A stretch of 64,000 bases of DNA from CAWHHZ01 sp963829355 (GTDB lineage: Bacteria; Acidobacteriota; Thermoanaerobaculia; Gp7-AA8; JAHWKK01), in assembly GCA_963829355.1 (NCBI GenBank), contig CAWHHZ010000004.1, forward strand, positions 1 to 64,000, read 5' to 3'. The notes below the pieces were generated by a model that made no database searches, had not been told where the DNA came from, and worked only from the letters and a program-made list of their open reading frames with translations. Below, in pieces: positions 1-7,975 of the stretch. The stretch's first letter is position 1. Each line of letters starts with the position of its first letter. The position numbers and the translations under genes were made by a program.

Positions 1-59
1 GCCACACCAATGCGGGATCGAAAATCGCGACGGCGTTTCGCACCTCCGGCGTAGAGAGC

Positions 60-464
60 TCAGGTGGCCTCGCTGATCTCGAGGAGGTGTCCGTCGAGAT
101 CGCGGAAGAAGCAGCGGATCTCGCCGCCGCGATCGAGGGGCGGTGTCAGGAACTCGGCTCCGCGCTGGCGCAATGTGTCGTAGGCAGCGCGGCAGTCCCG
201 GACACGGATGGTCATCGCATGGCTCACCGCCTCCGGATCTGCGGGCGGCTCGAATCTCACCCGCGGCTTGTCCTCGGTAGGACCGCCCCCGGTGACCAGC
301 AGGAGCCATGCTCCGAGGAAGCTGAGAACCACCGAAGTCCCCCCGTACTCTCGGTAAACCTCGGCGCCCACGACGTCGCGGTAGAAGTCGCGGGACCGAT
401 CGACGTCCTCCACGACGAGGATGTGCGTCAGCGCCACGGCATCGTCTGGAAAGTTGTCAGCCAT
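60..464 (-). CDS. VOC (glyoxalase/bleomycin-resistance) family protein
   Basis: A 134-residue single-unit protein of the vicinal oxygen chelate family. The N-terminal strand (THILVVEDVDRSRDFYRD, about residues 13-30) and the C-terminal signature FFRDLDGHLLEISE (about 119-132) are typical of glyoxalase-fold proteins, which bind a divalent metal with His and Glu residues. H14 and E130 are the likely ligands; members usually work as dimers. The family covers lyases, dioxygenases and drug-binding proteins, and nothing here fixes the substrate. It is read leftward from an ATG at 464, preceded by an AGGAGGAG-like ribosome site on the minus strand. It stands alone near the window edge; bases 1-59 show no recognisable feature. 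The fold is clear, the function is not. Confidence 0.85.
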   Translation of the reverse strand: MADNFPDDAVALTHILVVEDVDRSRDFYRDVVGAEVYREYGGTSVVLSFLGAWLLLVTGGGPTEDKPRVRFEPPADPEAVSHAMTIRVRDCRAAYDTLRQRGAEFLTPPLDRGGEIRCFFRDLDGHLLEISEAT

Positions 465-692
465 TGAGAGCTCCTCCTGGGTCTGATTTTACCCTCTGGT
501 CCTCGCGGCGGCCTCATTGATCATTGCGCGGCACCGGTGATGACCAACGATTCCGCTGCGTCAGGTAAACGTGGCTCTCGAGAGAGAGCAGGGACAATAT
601 CGGACTTCTGCGCTGGCCTTGACTCTCACATACCCTCTATGATCCCAGTGTCACCTCTCTGATCGATCCGGAAATTCGCAAAAGGAACTCAC

Positions 693-1415
693 ATGAAAAG
701 CTACTCGCCGGGCATCGTCTTTCTAGTCCTTCTCTTTGTCGCCGGTACCGCCGGCGCTCAGAACCTTCTCGTGAATCCCGACTTCGAAGCAGGTCTTACA
801 GGATGGAGTACATGGGTAGCTCCCGATACCGGATTCTGGACGGGAAGCTGGATTCATTCAAACGATTGCGATATCTGGGTGCCGCCCTCCGCGTGTCCTT
901 ACGGCGCATCCGGAACGTCTCATGCGCAGAAGAAGGGGAGTGGTGCGGGAAATACGCATGGTGGCCTCTATCAGGTCATCGCGGTTCAAGCGGGTCAGCG
1001 GTACAACGTCTCCGGGGTCTGGAGCGGAGGAGTGACCGGTAACTTGGACAACAACAACGGTACCTGGTGGGAGGTGGTCGTCTACGATGGAGTCGTCGGG
1101 GATGCCGTAATCGACCAGGCTCCAGGACCTCTGGACGCCCTGATTGGGAAAAAAGAAATCAACAACCTCGCGAACAACGAAGTTTTCCAGTTCGACTGGG
1201 AGCCCTTCTCGGGTGACTTCATCGCACAATCAAACACGGTGACGGTCGCGTTGAAGACAGGCAGCTATTTCACATACGACGCCGCTGGATACCACGACGA
1301 CCTGTCCGTGACACTGGTTCCACCGACGCAGATTCCTTCGATGAGCAACCTCGGACTGATGATGCTGGCGATACTTCTTGCGACGGCAGGAGCGTGGAAG
1401 CTGAGCGCGGGCTAG
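693..1415 (+). CDS. Exported protein with IPTL-CTERM-like C-terminal sorting tail
   Basis: A 240-residue secreted protein. Residues 1-22 form a signal peptide ending in an AGA cleavage region. The middle reads like a carbohydrate-binding or jelly-roll module (NLLVNPDFEAGLTGW near residues 24-38, a common start of such modules). The C-terminus has the tripartite sorting layout: an IPSMSNLGL motif near residue 214, a hydrophobic helix of about 15 residues, then a short tail. IPTL-CTERM domains (consensus IPTLSxWG) are handled by exosortase H in other bacteria; here the terminal basic patch is weak, a single Lys and no Arg cluster. No exosortase lies in the window. AAAAGGAA precedes the ATG. A role as a surface or extracellular protein is inferred from these parts. 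Confidence 0.75.
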   Translation: MKSYSPGIVFLVLLFVAGTAGAQNLLVNPDFEAGLTGWSTWVAPDTGFWTGSWIHSNDCDIWVPPSACPYGASGTSHAQKKGSGAGNTHGGLYQVIAVQAGQRYNVSGVWSGGVTGNLDNNNGTWWEVVVYDGVVGDAVIDQAPGPLDALIGKKEINNLANNEVFQFDWEPFSGDFIAQSNTVTVALKTGSYFTYDAAGYHDDLSVTLVPPTQIPSMSNLGLMMLAILLATAGAWKLSAG

Positions 1416-1550
1416 CGCTAGCGTGGGACCTCGGGGGCGAGGCAGGAACCGGCAGCGACCTGACCTCGTGGAGGTAGAGAGGCTCCAGTTCCGACTCGCC
1501 GAGGGCTCCAGCATCGGCAGGCAAAACGACGAGCTCTCCCCGGAAGCTTG

Positions 1551-1570
1551 CGGAGGGCTGGAGCCCTCCG
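1551..1570. terminator. Hairpin between convergent genes
   Basis: Arms CGGAGGGCT and AGCCCTCCG pair perfectly around a GG centre. The hairpin sits between the ends of the convergent genes at 693-1415 and 1601-2398, where a bidirectional terminator would be expected. No T tract follows on either strand, so it may instead be an mRNA-stabilising hairpin. Confidence 0.35.
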
Positions 1571-1600
1571 CGAGTCGCCCCTGGAGAGACGACCCCCTGC

Positions 1601-2398
1601 TCAGGTGATCGTCTTCTCGACGAACGACGGATCTTTCGAGAAGAATGCGCTCAGGCGGTCGTCGCTGGTGAGAGTCGAGAGCTCGCCGGGACTAGTCAGT
1701 GGCTTGAACGCGCCGCACCAGGCAGCCGCCTGAAATCCTGCATCGAAAAGGAGAGCTGCGGTTTGCTCGGCTCGGTCGCGGTGGATGAGCTCGATCTCCA
1801 CGAGAATCGTCAAACCGGGCGAGAGTCGCAGAGTCTCTCCCATCCCCCGGAGCACCTCGAGCTCTGAGCCTTCCGCATCGATCTTGACGAAAGAAACCCG
1901 CGCGGGGTCGACGAGGGTGTCGACCGCAACGATCGCGACGGGATGGCTCGTCTCGTGCGCGACGAGCCGGTGTCCTCCCAGGTTCGGATCATGCCGCTCG
2001 AGCCAGCCGCTGGTATGGATCGCACCCGCGGCGGCGCAGATCGCGTCGACATTGTCGGCGTGATTTCGAGCGATGTTGCGCTGGAGCATTGTGAAGTGAT
2101 CGCGATCAGGCTCGAGGGCGATGACGGAGCCATCACTCCCGACGATCTTCGATAGCACGAGCGTATAGATCCCGACGTGTGCTCCGATGTCCAGCGCGAG
2201 CCGCCCCCTCATATTCATCCGCTCGACGACGTCGATCAGTGGCTTCTCCCACGTACCGTCCACGATGAGCTCGCTGCCGATGAAATAGTCGTGAGGATCG
2301 ATCTCGAGCAGACAGCCGCGGTGGCGCACGATCGCGGTCCCTGTAAGTCTGTGCCACCGGAGCAGCAGCTTGCGGACAAGTCGTTTGACGCTGGCCAT
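1601..2398 (-). CDS. FkbM family SAM-dependent methyltransferase
   Basis: A 265-residue class I methyltransferase. Motif I is LALDIGAHVGIYTL (about residues 67-80); ALEPDRDHFTMLQRN (about 94-108) is the acidic SAM-ribose-binding loop; FVKIDAEGSELEVLRG (about 170-185) is the FkbM-family signature. FkbM enzymes O-methylate hydroxyl groups, often on sugars of glycolipids and polysaccharides. The gene is divergent from a two-part glycosyltransferase with only 39 bases between the two start sites, which supports a shared job in envelope glycan synthesis. The start at 2398 (MASVKRLV) fits the family, which often has a basic N-terminus. The sugar substrate cannot be read from the sequence. Confidence 0.9.
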   Translation of the reverse strand: MASVKRLVRKLLLRWHRLTGTAIVRHRGCLLEIDPHDYFIGSELIVDGTWEKPLIDVVERMNMRGRLALDIGAHVGIYTLVLSKIVGSDGSVIALEPDRDHFTMLQRNIARNHADNVDAICAAAGAIHTSGWLERHDPNLGGHRLVAHETSHPVAIVAVDTLVDPARVSFVKIDAEGSELEVLRGMGETLRLSPGLTILVEIELIHRDRAEQTAALLFDAGFQAAAWCGAFKPLTSPGELSTLTSDDRLSAFFSKDPSFVEKTIT

Positions 2399-2406
2399 CG
2401 CGGGAA

Positions 2407-2440
2407 CACTACACCAGTGGAGCGAACCACTACACTAGTG
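2407..2440. promoter_or_regulatory. Paired operator-like dyads in the FkbM/glycosyltransferase divergent promoter
   Basis: CACTACACCAGTG (2407-2419) and CACTACACTAGTG (2428-2440) are near-identical 13-mers, each an inverted repeat (the second is CACTA-CAC-TAGTG). They lie 21 bp apart, so on the same DNA face, and fill almost all of the divergent intergenic space. This is the usual arrangement of two operator half-complexes for a dimeric repressor. No regulator gene is adjacent. Confidence 0.45.
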
Positions 2441-4777
2441 CGGGTGAGTGAGTCGAAGCCTCTGCTCTGGATCGTGGTGGCGGGTGATCTCGGAAGGAGT
2501 CCGCGCATGGTGCGGCATGCCGAGCGGTTCGCGGCTGAGGGTTTCCGCGTCGAGCTCGTGGGACTGACTGGCCGGGAGCTCAGGTCATCTGTCCGCCAGA
2601 ACCGGTTCATCACCGAGCGTCGCGTGCGCGATCTGCCGAGAGGCTCGTCTCTGGTCCTCGCCCTCGTGCGACAAGTGCTGCTGTCGGTGAGATTTGCGTT
2701 CGCGCTCGTGAGGCTGCCGCGGCCGGAGCTCGTGATCCTCCAGAATCCGCCCCTGATCACCGTGATCGCTGTGCCGCTGATCCGCGGGCGTCTCCAGCGA
2801 TTTCCGCTCTGGATCGACTGGCACAACATGGGAGCGGCGATGGCCGCCGCCCGTTTCAGCCGTGCATGGCTCGCGTCACTCGTCACGTGGCTCGAGACAC
2901 GCCTGGGCCGCGGAGCCGGTGCACACACGACAGTCTCCGAGGCTCTCACCGAGCATCTTCGGGTGCGGGACATTCACGCCGAGACTCTCTACGATGCGCC
3001 GGCGCCTGGTCTCGCCGAGAAGGCTCAGCCGAGGCGGAAAGACGCTGCAGCGGTAGTGGTGCTGCCGATGAGCTGGGGCGTCGACGATGATCTGGAGCTC
3101 CTGTTCGATGCCCTGAATCAGTTCGATCGCGCTTCAGCCGGCAACCGAAAACGACTCGACCTAATGATCACAGGGGATGGTCCGCGCCGTGCTGGTTTCA
3201 TGGATCGCATCGACCGCGCCGATCTCACGCGCATCGATGTGTCGTCGAGGTGGATTCCTGCCGACCAGTATCGAACGTTTCTAGCGACTGCCGATGCCGG
3301 ACTCTCGGTTCATCGCTCGACGAGCGGTCTCGACTTGCCGATCAAGTGGTGGGATCTGCTCGAGGTGGGTCTGCCGCTCCTGACGCTCGTCTACGGCGAT
3401 GTGGTCGAGGAGCGGTTGTCGCGTATCCCTTCGAGCAGGCGGTTTCACGATGCTGAGGAACTGGCGGCGCTTCTCGAGAAAATTGCGGCGATGACGGCTG
3501 AACAAATCGAACAGTGGAAGTCCGAGGCGCGGCGCGATCTGGCAGCACTCCCGAACTGGGAAGAGGAGTGGAGGCGTGTGGCATCACCGATCGCTAAACG
3601 GCTTCGTCGCGATGGAAAGCTCCCCGTGAAACCGAAGATGCTCATCATCAATGGCACTCTGGCGGCGACTGGCGGAGGAGATCATCTCGCTGCTCTCGCC
3701 ATCGAGGCACTTCGTGATCGGTTCGATCTCACACTTCTTCTTCAGAAGCCGCCGGATCTCGACGGGCTGAATCGCGTTTTCGGGACTGAGCTACGGGACG
3801 AGGATTTCTCCGTCGTAACGCTGCCTCGGCGCTGGCGCCTTCTCGTGTCGGCCATTCCGTTCCGCCTCGCACTTCTTCGCCGTGCGCTGCAGTTCCGGCA
3901 GGCGCGCGGGATGATGGATGACTACGACGTGATTGTCTCGGTCGACAACGAAGTCGACGTGGGAGCTCCGGCGGTGCAGTACATCCATTTCCCCTGGGGA
4001 TTCCTGCCACGACCGGAAAGCGATCTCCAGTGGTTTCACAAATTTCCCGGAGTCATCGCCGCTTACTACGGAATGGTGCGGGGGCTGCTCGATGTGGACG
4101 ACCAGCGCATCGCGAACAATCTGACGTTCGTGAACTCCCGGTGGACGGGGAAGAAGTTCGTCGAACGGTATCCCGGCGGTTCACCGGTGGTCCTGCACCC
4201 TCCGGTGAAGCTGGACGAGAATCCGCTTCCGTGGCGCGAGAAGAGCGACCAGTTCGTGGCCGTGGGCAGGATCTCTCCTGAAAAGAAGCTCGAAGAGTCG
4301 ATTGCGATTCTCGAGCAGGTCAGGGGCCGTGGTCATGACGTGAGGCTGGTCATCATCGGACTGCGTGACAATGAGCGCTACTTCCGCAGAATCGAAAATC
4401 TTGCCTCGACGAGAGAGTGGGTGACGATCCGGGAAGCTCTTCCGCACGAGAAACTGCTGGCCGCGCTGCGGCAGAGTCGCTACGGGATTCATGCGATGCC
4501 GCTCGAACACTTCGGCATCGTGGTCGCTCAGATGATCGGATACGGTTGTGTTCCGTTTGTTCGGGATGACGGCGGACCGTTCGAGATCGTCCGCGACAGG
4601 CGGCTCGCCTTTGCTTCCATTCCGGAAGCCGTGGAGCGGATCGACGCGGTGCTCCGGGACGAGCACCTGCAGAGTGAGCTGAGCGAGCGGATGAGGTCGC
4701 GAGCACACGACCTCGGGGTCGAGGCGTTCCGGGAGAAGCTGGTGAACGAGCTGGAGCGATGGCTCGAGGAGGATTGA
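2438..4777 (+). CDS. Two-part glycosyltransferase: ALG1-like half fused to ALG11-like GT4 half
   Basis: About 779 residues, with two complete glycosyltransferase units in one reading frame. Residues 1-400 match the ALG1 beta-1,4-mannosyltransferase pattern: GDLGRSPRM (16-24), QNPP (102-105), IDWHN (126-130), TLYDAP (183-188) and a downstream STSGLDLPIK motif. Residues 401-779 start at MLIINGTLAATGGG and look like ALG11/ALG2-type GT4 enzymes: YIHFPW, NSRWTGKKF, VAVGRISPEKK and EHFGI (E690). The second Glu of the GT4 E-x7-E pair is Gln (Q698). In eukaryotes ALG1 and ALG11 add the first and the last cytosolic mannoses to the dolichol-linked glycan. A role in building a lipid-linked glycan on the cytoplasmic face is inferred. 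An in-frame ATG at 2177 lies inside the opposite-strand FkbM gene, so I place the start at GTG 2438 (GTG 2444 is also possible). Confidence 0.88.
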   Translation: MRVSESKPLLWIVVAGDLGRSPRMVRHAERFAAEGFRVELVGLTGRELRSSVRQNRFITERRVRDLPRGSSLVLALVRQVLLSVRFAFALVRLPRPELVILQNPPLITVIAVPLIRGRLQRFPLWIDWHNMGAAMAAARFSRAWLASLVTWLETRLGRGAGAHTTVSEALTEHLRVRDIHAETLYDAPAPGLAEKAQPRRKDAAAVVVLPMSWGVDDDLELLFDALNQFDRASAGNRKRLDLMITGDGPRRAGFMDRIDRADLTRIDVSSRWIPADQYRTFLATADAGLSVHRSTSGLDLPIKWWDLLEVGLPLLTLVYGDVVEERLSRIPSSRRFHDAEELAALLEKIAAMTAEQIEQWKSEARRDLAALPNWEEEWRRVASPIAKRLRRDGKLPVKPKMLIINGTLAATGGGDHLAALAIEALRDRFDLTLLLQKPPDLDGLNRVFGTELRDEDFSVVTLPRRWRLLVSAIPFRLALLRRALQFRQARGMMDDYDVIVSVDNEVDVGAPAVQYIHFPWGFLPRPESDLQWFHKFPGVIAAYYGMVRGLLDVDDQRIANNLTFVNSRWTGKKFVERYPGGSPVVLHPPVKLDENPLPWREKSDQFVAVGRISPEKKLEESIAILEQVRGRGHDVRLVIIGLRDNERYFRRIENLASTREWVTIREALPHEKLLAALRQSRYGIHAMPLEHFGIVVAQMIGYGCVPFVRDDGGPFEIVRDRRLAFASIPEAVERIDAVLRDEHLQSELSERMRSRAHDLGVEAFREKLVNELERWLEED

Positions 4778-4830
4778 AGGCTCGAGCTGTCATCCTGAGC
4801 GCCGATACGAGATCGGAACCGCAGGCGTTC

Positions 4831-5096
4831 GCAGTTGGCATGCTTCTCCTGGTCCGCCCGGTCACGCTCAACCCCGCCCTGATCGGCAAGGGGATGGGTA
4901 TGAGAGAGCGGCTGGTTGCCTCATGGTTTGGTTCCAAAGGCTTGCGTCCGTCTTTTACGTCTTCCTCCTGCTGCGGTTCGAGCTCACCGAGAGCGGCGCG
5001 ATTTTCCACGTCGTGTCACTCACCGTGTTTCTGTCGATCATCGCCCACTCCACGACTGACGTCGCGATCGCGAAACGTTACAGAGACGAGCGGTGA
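4831..5096 (+). pseudogene. C-terminal remnant of a CPA1-type Na+/H+ antiporter, frameshifted
   Basis: Two overlapping frames together give about 88 residues that read as the end of an NhaP-like antiporter. The first frame gives VGMLLLVRPVTLNPALI and MRERLVASWFGSKGL (WFG-KGL is the conserved penultimate helix). After a one-base loss near 4940 the next frame gives ASVFYVFLLLRFEL and SLTVFLSIIAHSTTDVAIAK, then a stop at 5094-5096. The N-terminal 300 or so residues are missing, so the gene is dead whatever the frameshift means. An intact antiporter lies at 21031-22278, and another tail fragment may lie at 20122-20253. Confidence 0.6.
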
Positions 5097-5127
5097 GCTC
5101 GAATTCAACGGCGGCGAGCCGAGGGAT

Positions 5128-5610
5128 TCACGAGTTGGGTGAATCCTCGGTAGCCTGCCGCAGCAACTCGCTCGCCTTTCGGATATCCAATTGGAGGCCG
5201 TTCAACGTGCTGCCGAGCATCTGTTGAATCTGCTCGTGGGCGGCGGTCCATCGTTCGGTGGCGACTTCGAGGCGAGCAAGTCCGCGACGCGAGAGCTCGT
5301 ACCGCGCCGGGCGGCGATCATTGTGCTCGATTACGAGACGGTCGCGAATCAGCGGACGGAGATTTCTCCAGAGTGTCGTGCGTTCCACCTGAAGGATCTG
5401 CGCCTGCTCACTCAGAGTGAGGTTCGGCTCGAGATGGAGAGATGTGAGCAGCGGAAGCTGCACGGCGCTGACTCCGGTCTCTGAAAGAAATGAGTCGTAG
5501 TGACGAGTCACGACACGCTCGAGTTTTCGAAGACTGGAGCTGAGACAGAGCGCCGCCATCGCCTTCGACTGAGCGTTTCGATCCTGGGATTCCTTCTGGT
5601 CGTCTGGCAT
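5128..5610 (-). CDS. MarR family transcriptional regulator
   Basis: About 160 residues if started at the ATG at 5610 (MPDDQKES). The winged helix-turn-helix core is LTLSEQAQILQVERTTLWRNLRPLIRDRLV, followed by a basic wing with a DRRPARYELSRRG stretch, which is classic MarR. The N- and C-terminal helices would form the dimer interface. The longer frame upstream is not credible: it is Arg/Pro-rich and crosses the divergent AraC gene. MarR proteins repress nearby genes and leave DNA on binding small aromatic ligands. A TGTTG-N6-CAACA dyad lies about 95 bp upstream, and a divergent AraC-type gene suggests a shared regulatory unit. Confidence 0.88.
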   Translation of the reverse strand: MPDDQKESQDRNAQSKAMAALCLSSSLRKLERVVTRHYDSFLSETGVSAVQLPLLTSLHLEPNLTLSEQAQILQVERTTLWRNLRPLIRDRLVIEHNDRRPARYELSRRGLARLEVATERWTAAHEQIQQMLGSTLNGLQLDIRKASELLRQATEDSPNS

Positions 5611-5704
5611 CCGTATCACTCTATGGTCTCTCGCACCGGGTCGATTGTCGAGCGGATCACGATCGGTCGTGCAAGGTTGATGCTGCTGAAGCGGCGACGT
5701 AGAA

Positions 5705-5720
5705 TGTTGTATGTGCAACA
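5705..5720. promoter_or_regulatory. TGTTG-N6-CAACA dyad, candidate MarR operator
   Basis: Perfect 5-bp arms TGTTG (5705-5709) and CAACA (5716-5720) flank TATGTG. The site lies between the divergent MarR and AraC genes, just before the preferred AraC start at 5728. MarR-family operators are typically 16-20 bp dyads of this kind. That MarR binds here is an inference. Confidence 0.4.
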
Positions 5721-5727
5721 AAAAATT

Positions 5728-6480
5728 ATGCCTCGGCCGCCGCGCTTCGCCGGGTCTTCGCGGTGCTGGAGTGCAGCGGTCGAGACCTACTTTTCCTTCA
5801 GCGGTCCTTCTCCAGCTTTGATTCTTCCCACGGGAGGAGTCGATCTGCTGGTGATCCGGGATGTGATCGGCCACGGCGCACCACCGGTCGCAAGTATCCA
5901 CGGCTACATCACCGAGAGTTTCCTGCCGCCGCCGCAGTTGGAGCTCTCGTGCGTTGGCATTCGCTTCCGCCCCGGGGGATTCACCGCGGTCTCCGGCATT
6001 CCGCAGGACCAGGTGAGCGGTGGGATCTTCGACCTGGCCGATTGGCTGTCACCCCGACAGATAGACCGAATCTGCAGCATCGCGATGAAAGCCGACAATC
6101 GCCCCGAGGCGTTGGAGCCGGTGCTGAACGTTCTCGCGACGAACGGTTCGATTCCTTCCTGGCTGCAGCGCTTTCAGGACGTTCTTGGGGCAGAGCGTCC
6201 CGACGTCGATCGACTCGCGGAGTGTCTCGAGCTCTCGCACAGGCATCTTCTCCGCCTGAGCCGTCGATACTTCGGCGTCGGCCCGAAGAAGCTGATGCGA
6301 GTCCTGAGATTGCGCGAGGCTCTCAACAGGAGGCTACGAAGCGCGTCGTGGGTCGATGTCGCGCTCGCCACCGGCTACTCGGATCAGGCTCATCTGTCTC
6401 GAGAGTGCCGTTCCATCCTGGAGATGTCACCACAGGTGTTGCTCCGCCTCGTCAGGACCGGTCGGGTCTTCCGGATCTGA
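5728..6480 (+). CDS. AraC family transcriptional regulator (DUF6597-like N-terminus)
   Basis: About 250 residues. The N-terminal half (LILPTGGVDLLV, then CVGIRFRPGGFTAV) resembles the ligand/core domain of short AraC regulators that start with a P-D/G-L hydrophobic motif. The C-terminal half carries the double helix-turn-helix: LAECLELSHRHLLRLSRRYF, GVGPKKLMRVLRLREAL, then WVDVALATGYSDQAHLSREC, where the second HTH motif has Y-S-D-Q-A-H-L-S. The start is uncertain. ATG 5704 overlaps the TGTTG/CAACA dyad, so ATG 5728 is preferred; neither has a good ribosome site. AraC proteins usually activate neighbouring genes on sensing a small molecule. The next gene downstream encodes a surface protein. 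Confidence 0.85.
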   Translation: MPRPPRFAGSSRCWSAAVETYFSFSGPSPALILPTGGVDLLVIRDVIGHGAPPVASIHGYITESFLPPPQLELSCVGIRFRPGGFTAVSGIPQDQVSGGIFDLADWLSPRQIDRICSIAMKADNRPEALEPVLNVLATNGSIPSWLQRFQDVLGAERPDVDRLAECLELSHRHLLRLSRRYFGVGPKKLMRVLRLREALNRRLRSASWVDVALATGYSDQAHLSRECRSILEMSPQVLLRLVRTGRVFRI

Positions 6481-6678
6481 CGCGGATCATCCACTTCCCG
6501 TATCGAACTCGTGAACATCGGATCGCTGTCCGTTTTCTTCAAGACCGGGGCGGACTCGGCCCCTAACATCGCTGGGAAGAAGCGAGAACCCTGAGGTGCC
6601 ACAGGACCCCAGGACAGGCGTGTCGAATCTGCTGTGTGGGCCATACCCTCACCGCCCTTACGATTAGGAGATGCAATC

Positions 6679-7899
6679 TTGTTTTCCCGGAACCGTTTCA
6701 CAACGACCAAGCGACAGTTCCTCGGCTGGGCAGTCTGTTCTTTGCTCGTCGCCTCTGCTGCGATGACCGCCACGGCGGCCACTCAGACCTACTTCATCAC
6801 CGGAGAGGTCACGATCGGCGGACCGATTCCTGCGGGGACTCCTTACACGGGAACCTACACATTCGACGACGCCACCCCGGACACGAATGGCGACGCCGAC
6901 CAGGGCGATTTTGCGACGGGGGAGTTCTTCCTCGATTTCGGCCCGGCGATCGGAACGATCGTGTTCGACCAGACCGGTCAGCTTTCGGTCAGGAACGATG
7001 AACCGGGATTTGGCGGGTTCACGATCGATGATTTCTTCAGTATCGAGGCAGGTGTCGGCGCCAGAAATACCCCCGGTTTCAGCAATGATTTCGAGGCGGT
7101 GCCTCCAATCCTGCTCTTCCGAGCTTCGGAGATCTCGCCTGGCATCCCCACCGCCCTGAGCAGCGACGCATTGAGTGGCGTTCCTCATGTGGCCGGCAGT
7201 CCCTGGGATCCGGCAGATCAGCTGATTCAATTCACTCTCGATGCAGCCGCGGGGGGCTGTCCACCCTTCACCAGCAGTTGCACGATCCGGCTCGACGTGG
7301 TTTCGGTTGCCGAGGCGGGGACACTCACGGTTACCCTCGATGGCGATGGATCAGGAGCGGTCGTCAGCGATCCTGCCGGCATCGACTGCCCGGGGGACTG
7401 CAGCGAAGTGCTGGGCGGCACGGTCGAACTGACCGCAGTGCCGGATTCCGGTTCGGAGCTGGTCGGGTTCACCGGTTGCGATTCGGTTACGGACAACGTC
7501 TGCACGGTTCTGGTCAGCAGCGACATGAGCGTCGTCGCGACGTTTGCGCTACTGCCCCCTCCCAGCGGAACTCTGACGGTGAGCATCGAGGGTACCGGGT
7601 CGGGAACGGTCGTGAGCAACCCGGTCGGGATCAACTGCCCGGGCGACTGCAGCGAACTTCTGTCCGGTTCGGTCGAGCTCACTGCGACACCGGGGCCGGA
7701 CTCGACGCTGGTCGGGTTCACAGGCTGCGACTCGGTCGTGGGCAATGTCTGTACGATCCTGGTCGACAGCGATGCCATGGTCACTGCCACGTTTGCCCTG
7801 GGAGTGGAAGCGATTCCCGCGGCGGGGCCGACGGCCCTGCTTCTGATGGCTCTCATGATGGCCATCGCGGGCACGATCGTCATCAAGCGGATTCTCTGA
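6679..7899 (+). CDS. Exported protein with two Cys-pair repeats and a C-terminal sorting-like tail
   Basis: About 406 residues from the TTG at 6679, chosen because AGGAG sits eight bases upstream (6666-6670) and the product then begins with a clean signal peptide. Residues 30-200 form a jelly-roll-like domain (TGEVTIGG, GTYTFDDATPDTNGDADQG) seen in proteins with PEP-CTERM-type tails. Two tandem repeats follow, each with GSGxVVSxPxGIxCPGDCSE and ending LVGFTGCDSV...CTxLV; each has four Cys, probably two disulfides, and resembles the Flg_new_2/InlB B-type bacterial repeat. The C-terminus (IPAAGPTALLLMAL plus a short KR tail) looks like an IPTL-CTERM variant. Likely a surface adhesin or structural protein; function unknown. 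Confidence 0.78.
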   Translation: MFSRNRFTTTKRQFLGWAVCSLLVASAAMTATAATQTYFITGEVTIGGPIPAGTPYTGTYTFDDATPDTNGDADQGDFATGEFFLDFGPAIGTIVFDQTGQLSVRNDEPGFGGFTIDDFFSIEAGVGARNTPGFSNDFEAVPPILLFRASEISPGIPTALSSDALSGVPHVAGSPWDPADQLIQFTLDAAAGGCPPFTSSCTIRLDVVSVAEAGTLTVTLDGDGSGAVVSDPAGIDCPGDCSEVLGGTVELTAVPDSGSELVGFTGCDSVTDNVCTVLVSSDMSVVATFALLPPPSGTLTVSIEGTGSGTVVSNPVGINCPGDCSELLSGSVELTATPGPDSTLVGFTGCDSVVGNVCTILVDSDAMVTATFALGVEAIPAAGPTALLLMALMMAIAGTIVIKRIL

Positions 7900-7909
7900 G
7901 AATCGAATT

Positions 7910-7939
7910 GGCCGGGCTTCCGACTCTCGGGGCCCGGCC
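7910..7939. terminator. Hairpin between convergent genes
   Basis: Perfect 8-bp arms GGCCGGGC (7910-7917) and GCCCGGCC (7932-7939) with a 14-base loop sit between the end of the surface-protein gene (7899) and the end of the A-T-TE gene (7976). No T tract follows, so terminator function is only likely from position. Confidence 0.4.
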
Positions 7940-7975
7940 TCTCGCCCGCATTTGCGAGCAGCCATCATTTTCCGC

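Noticed and set aside
2177..2437. Longer start for the glycosyltransferase fusion
   Set aside because: These codons lie inside the FkbM gene on the other strand and show no glycosyltransferase character.
4759..5142. A 127-codon frame after the glycosyltransferase
   Set aside because: Only its middle third has a recognisable sequence, and that is the antiporter remnant. The ends are Ser/Arg-rich noise.
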